In this document: positions 63,120-64,000 of the stretch, piece by piece
How the letters are laid out: every line of letters begins with the position of its first letter
Position numbering within the stretch: position 1 is the first letter of the stretch
Notes under the pieces: model-generated
The model's database searches: none
What the model was told of the DNA's origin: nothing
What the model saw: only the letters and a program-made list of their open reading frames with translations
Assembly (NCBI RefSeq): GCF_902826655.1
Contig: NZ_CADEFR010000010.1
Coordinates: 1 to 64,000, forward strand
Direction of reading: 5' to 3'
Length of the DNA stretch: 64,000 bases
Origin: an uncultured Methylibium sp.
GTDB taxonomy: Bacteria; Pseudomonadota; Gammaproteobacteria; Burkholderiales; Burkholderiaceae_C
Position numbers and translations under genes: made by a program

Positions 63120-64000
63120 TCGACAGCCCCATCAGCAGGAGCGTGAACAGCGTGGCGTACAGCGCGCCACGGACCATCGGCGGCCAGCGCAGGTAGAAGC
63201 GCTCGCTTTCGTGGCGGTAGGCCAGGTGGTCCAGCACGAGGAACAGCGGGATCGCCAGCAGCGTCGCGAAGGTCGGGCGCTTGAGGTGGAAGTCGAGCGC
63301 GCCGATGTGCGCGATCGCGCCGAGGAAGTCGCCGATCTGCTCGACCGAGGTGGCGCGGAAGATCAGCAGGCTCACCAGCGTCACGTGGAAGTAGAGCACG
63401 ATCCAGAACGCGCCGGGGATGCGCTTGCGCAGCGGCTTCAGCGCCTTCGGCCACTTGACCAGCGACCACAGGATCAGCATCAGGCCGTGGTACAGGCCCC
63501 ACAGGATGTAGGTCCAGGCCGCGCCGTGCCACAGCCCCATCAGCAGCATCGCGTAGAGGTGCGGGCGGGCCTCGTTGAGCTTGCTGTCGCCCTTGCGCAG
63601 GTAGTGCAGCGCGAGCGGCAGGTAGATGTAGTCCTTGACCCAGCTCGACAGGCTGATGTGCCAGCGCGTCCAGTACTCGGACGGCGACTTGGCATAGAAC
63701 GGCGTCATGAAGTTCTTGATGACGTCGAAGCCCAGCATCCGCGCGACGCCGCGGGCGACGTCCGTGTAGCCGGAGAAGTCGCAGTAGATCTGCAGCACGT
63801 AGAGGTAGGAGGCCGCCGCCATGTCGGCGCCGCTGAACCCGCCCTGGCCGCTGAAGACCGGGTCGATGGTCTCGGACAGCCCATCGGCGATGACGATCTT
63901 CTTGAACAGGCCCAGCAGCACCAGGAAGGCGCCTCGCGTGAAGCCCTCGAGCGTCAGCACCCGCGCGGCGGCGATCTGCGGCAGCAGGCGCGTGGCGCGC
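63085..64000 (-). CDS. MBOAT O-acyltransferase, C-terminal part (cut by window edge)
   Basis: About 305 codons of an AlgI/DltB-type MBOAT; the 5' end lies beyond base 64000, and the frame stays open to the edge (reading LLPQIAAARVLTLEGFTRG). Family features are LLGLFKKIVIADGL, YLYVLQIYCDFSGYTDVARG, YWTRWHISLSSWVKDYIY and the catalytic-type His in LLMGLWHGAAWTYILWG. It moves an acyl group across or at the inner membrane for polysaccharide acylation. The next genes (SGNH, FkbH, ACP) suggest a glyceryl-type donor instead of acetyl. Confidence 0.93.
   Translation of the reverse strand, partial: RATRLLPQIAAARVLTLEGFTRGAFLVLLGLFKKIVIADGLSETIDPVFSGQGGFSGADMAAASYLYVLQIYCDFSGYTDVARGVARMLGFDVIKNFMTPFYAKSPSEYWTRWHISLSSWVKDYIYLPLALHYLRKGDSKLNEARPHLYAMLLMGLWHGAAWTYILWGLYHGLMLILWSLVKWPKALKPLRKRIPGAFWIVLYFHVTLVSLLIFRATSVEQIGDFLGAIAHIGALDFHLKRPTFATLLAIPLFLVLDHLAYRHESERFYLRWPPMVRGALYATLFTLLLMGLSNASTQFIYFQF

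Overview
The window is a very GC-rich, densely packed segment of a betaproteobacterial chromosome, most likely from the Burkholderiales. The grounds are the strong G/C third-position bias, the FmdB / DUF502 / aspS gene order at the left edge, the ubiJ-ubiB pair, and an EpsL/EpsI-type (XrtB-associated) exopolysaccharide locus. The genus cannot be fixed from sequence reading alone.

Layout. (1) 1-5593, minus strand, core genome: aspS (cut by the left edge), a DUF502 membrane protein, an FmdB zinc ribbon, a sodium:solute symporter followed by a strong hairpin terminator, then ubiJ and ubiB. (2) 5678-15100, plus strand: start of the accessory polysaccharide locus, with a priming sugar-phosphate transferase, EpsL-like outer-membrane barrel, EpsI, then gmhA-like isomerase, GT4, heptose kinase, epimerase, heptose-1-P guanylyltransferase and a GalE-like epimerase. 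With the convergent gmhB this makes a GDP-heptose pathway. (3) 15073-24564, minus strand: acpS, an acyl carrier protein, a glycoside hydrolase family 2 protein, a double alpha/beta hydrolase, an OafA-type acyltransferase with SGNH domain, a hexapeptide acyltransferase, a GT2 and gmhB. (4) 24850-27948, plus strand: acyl-CoA dehydrogenase, an amino acid:[carrier protein] ligase (a class II aminoacyl-tRNA synthetase-like enzyme) and a DUF1839 protein.

(5) 27971-56135, minus strand: about 28 kb of co-directional genes, mostly 0-40 bp apart or overlapping, probably one transcription unit. In order of transcription: a formyltransferase/NRPS with an inserted luciferase-like monooxygenase, a one-module PKS with thioesterase, crotonyl-CoA carboxylase/reductase, two paralogous GT2 enzymes, an SxtJ / DUF5989 / carbamoyltransferase triad, a GNAT-like protein, an AurF-type diiron oxygenase, an ACP, a stand-alone adenylation enzyme, a WecG/TagA glycosyltransferase, a polysaccharide deacetylase, a GT2, an SMR/EamA small membrane protein, a HAD-UbiA fusion resembling decaprenyl-phosphate phosphoribosyltransferase, a GT39-like membrane glycosyltransferase, a methyltransferase and an Sfp-type phosphopantetheinyl transferase. 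(6) 56136-59896: a roughly 0.7 kb non-coding gap, a beta-helix lipoprotein with a Pro-Ala spacer, a terminator and a GT92-like glycosyltransferase. (7) 59893-64000, minus strand: an ACP, an FkbH-like enzyme, an SGNH/AlgJ-like protein and an MBOAT O-acyltransferase cut by the right edge.

How it fits together (inference). Regions 2-7 look like one large surface-glycan locus in which carrier-protein chemistry is unusually prominent: three free-standing ACPs, an NRPS PCP, a PKS ACP and two phosphopantetheinyl transferases. These appear beside heptose synthesis, lipid-linked sugar enzymes and several O-acyl or carbamoyl transferases. The most economical model is an exopolysaccharide or glycolipid decorated with unusual acyl groups, with the NRPS-PKS making one of them. 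A separately exported natural product sharing the locus is the main alternative. No Wzx/Wzy, Wzc/Wza or exosortase gene is visible, so the export machinery must lie outside the window.
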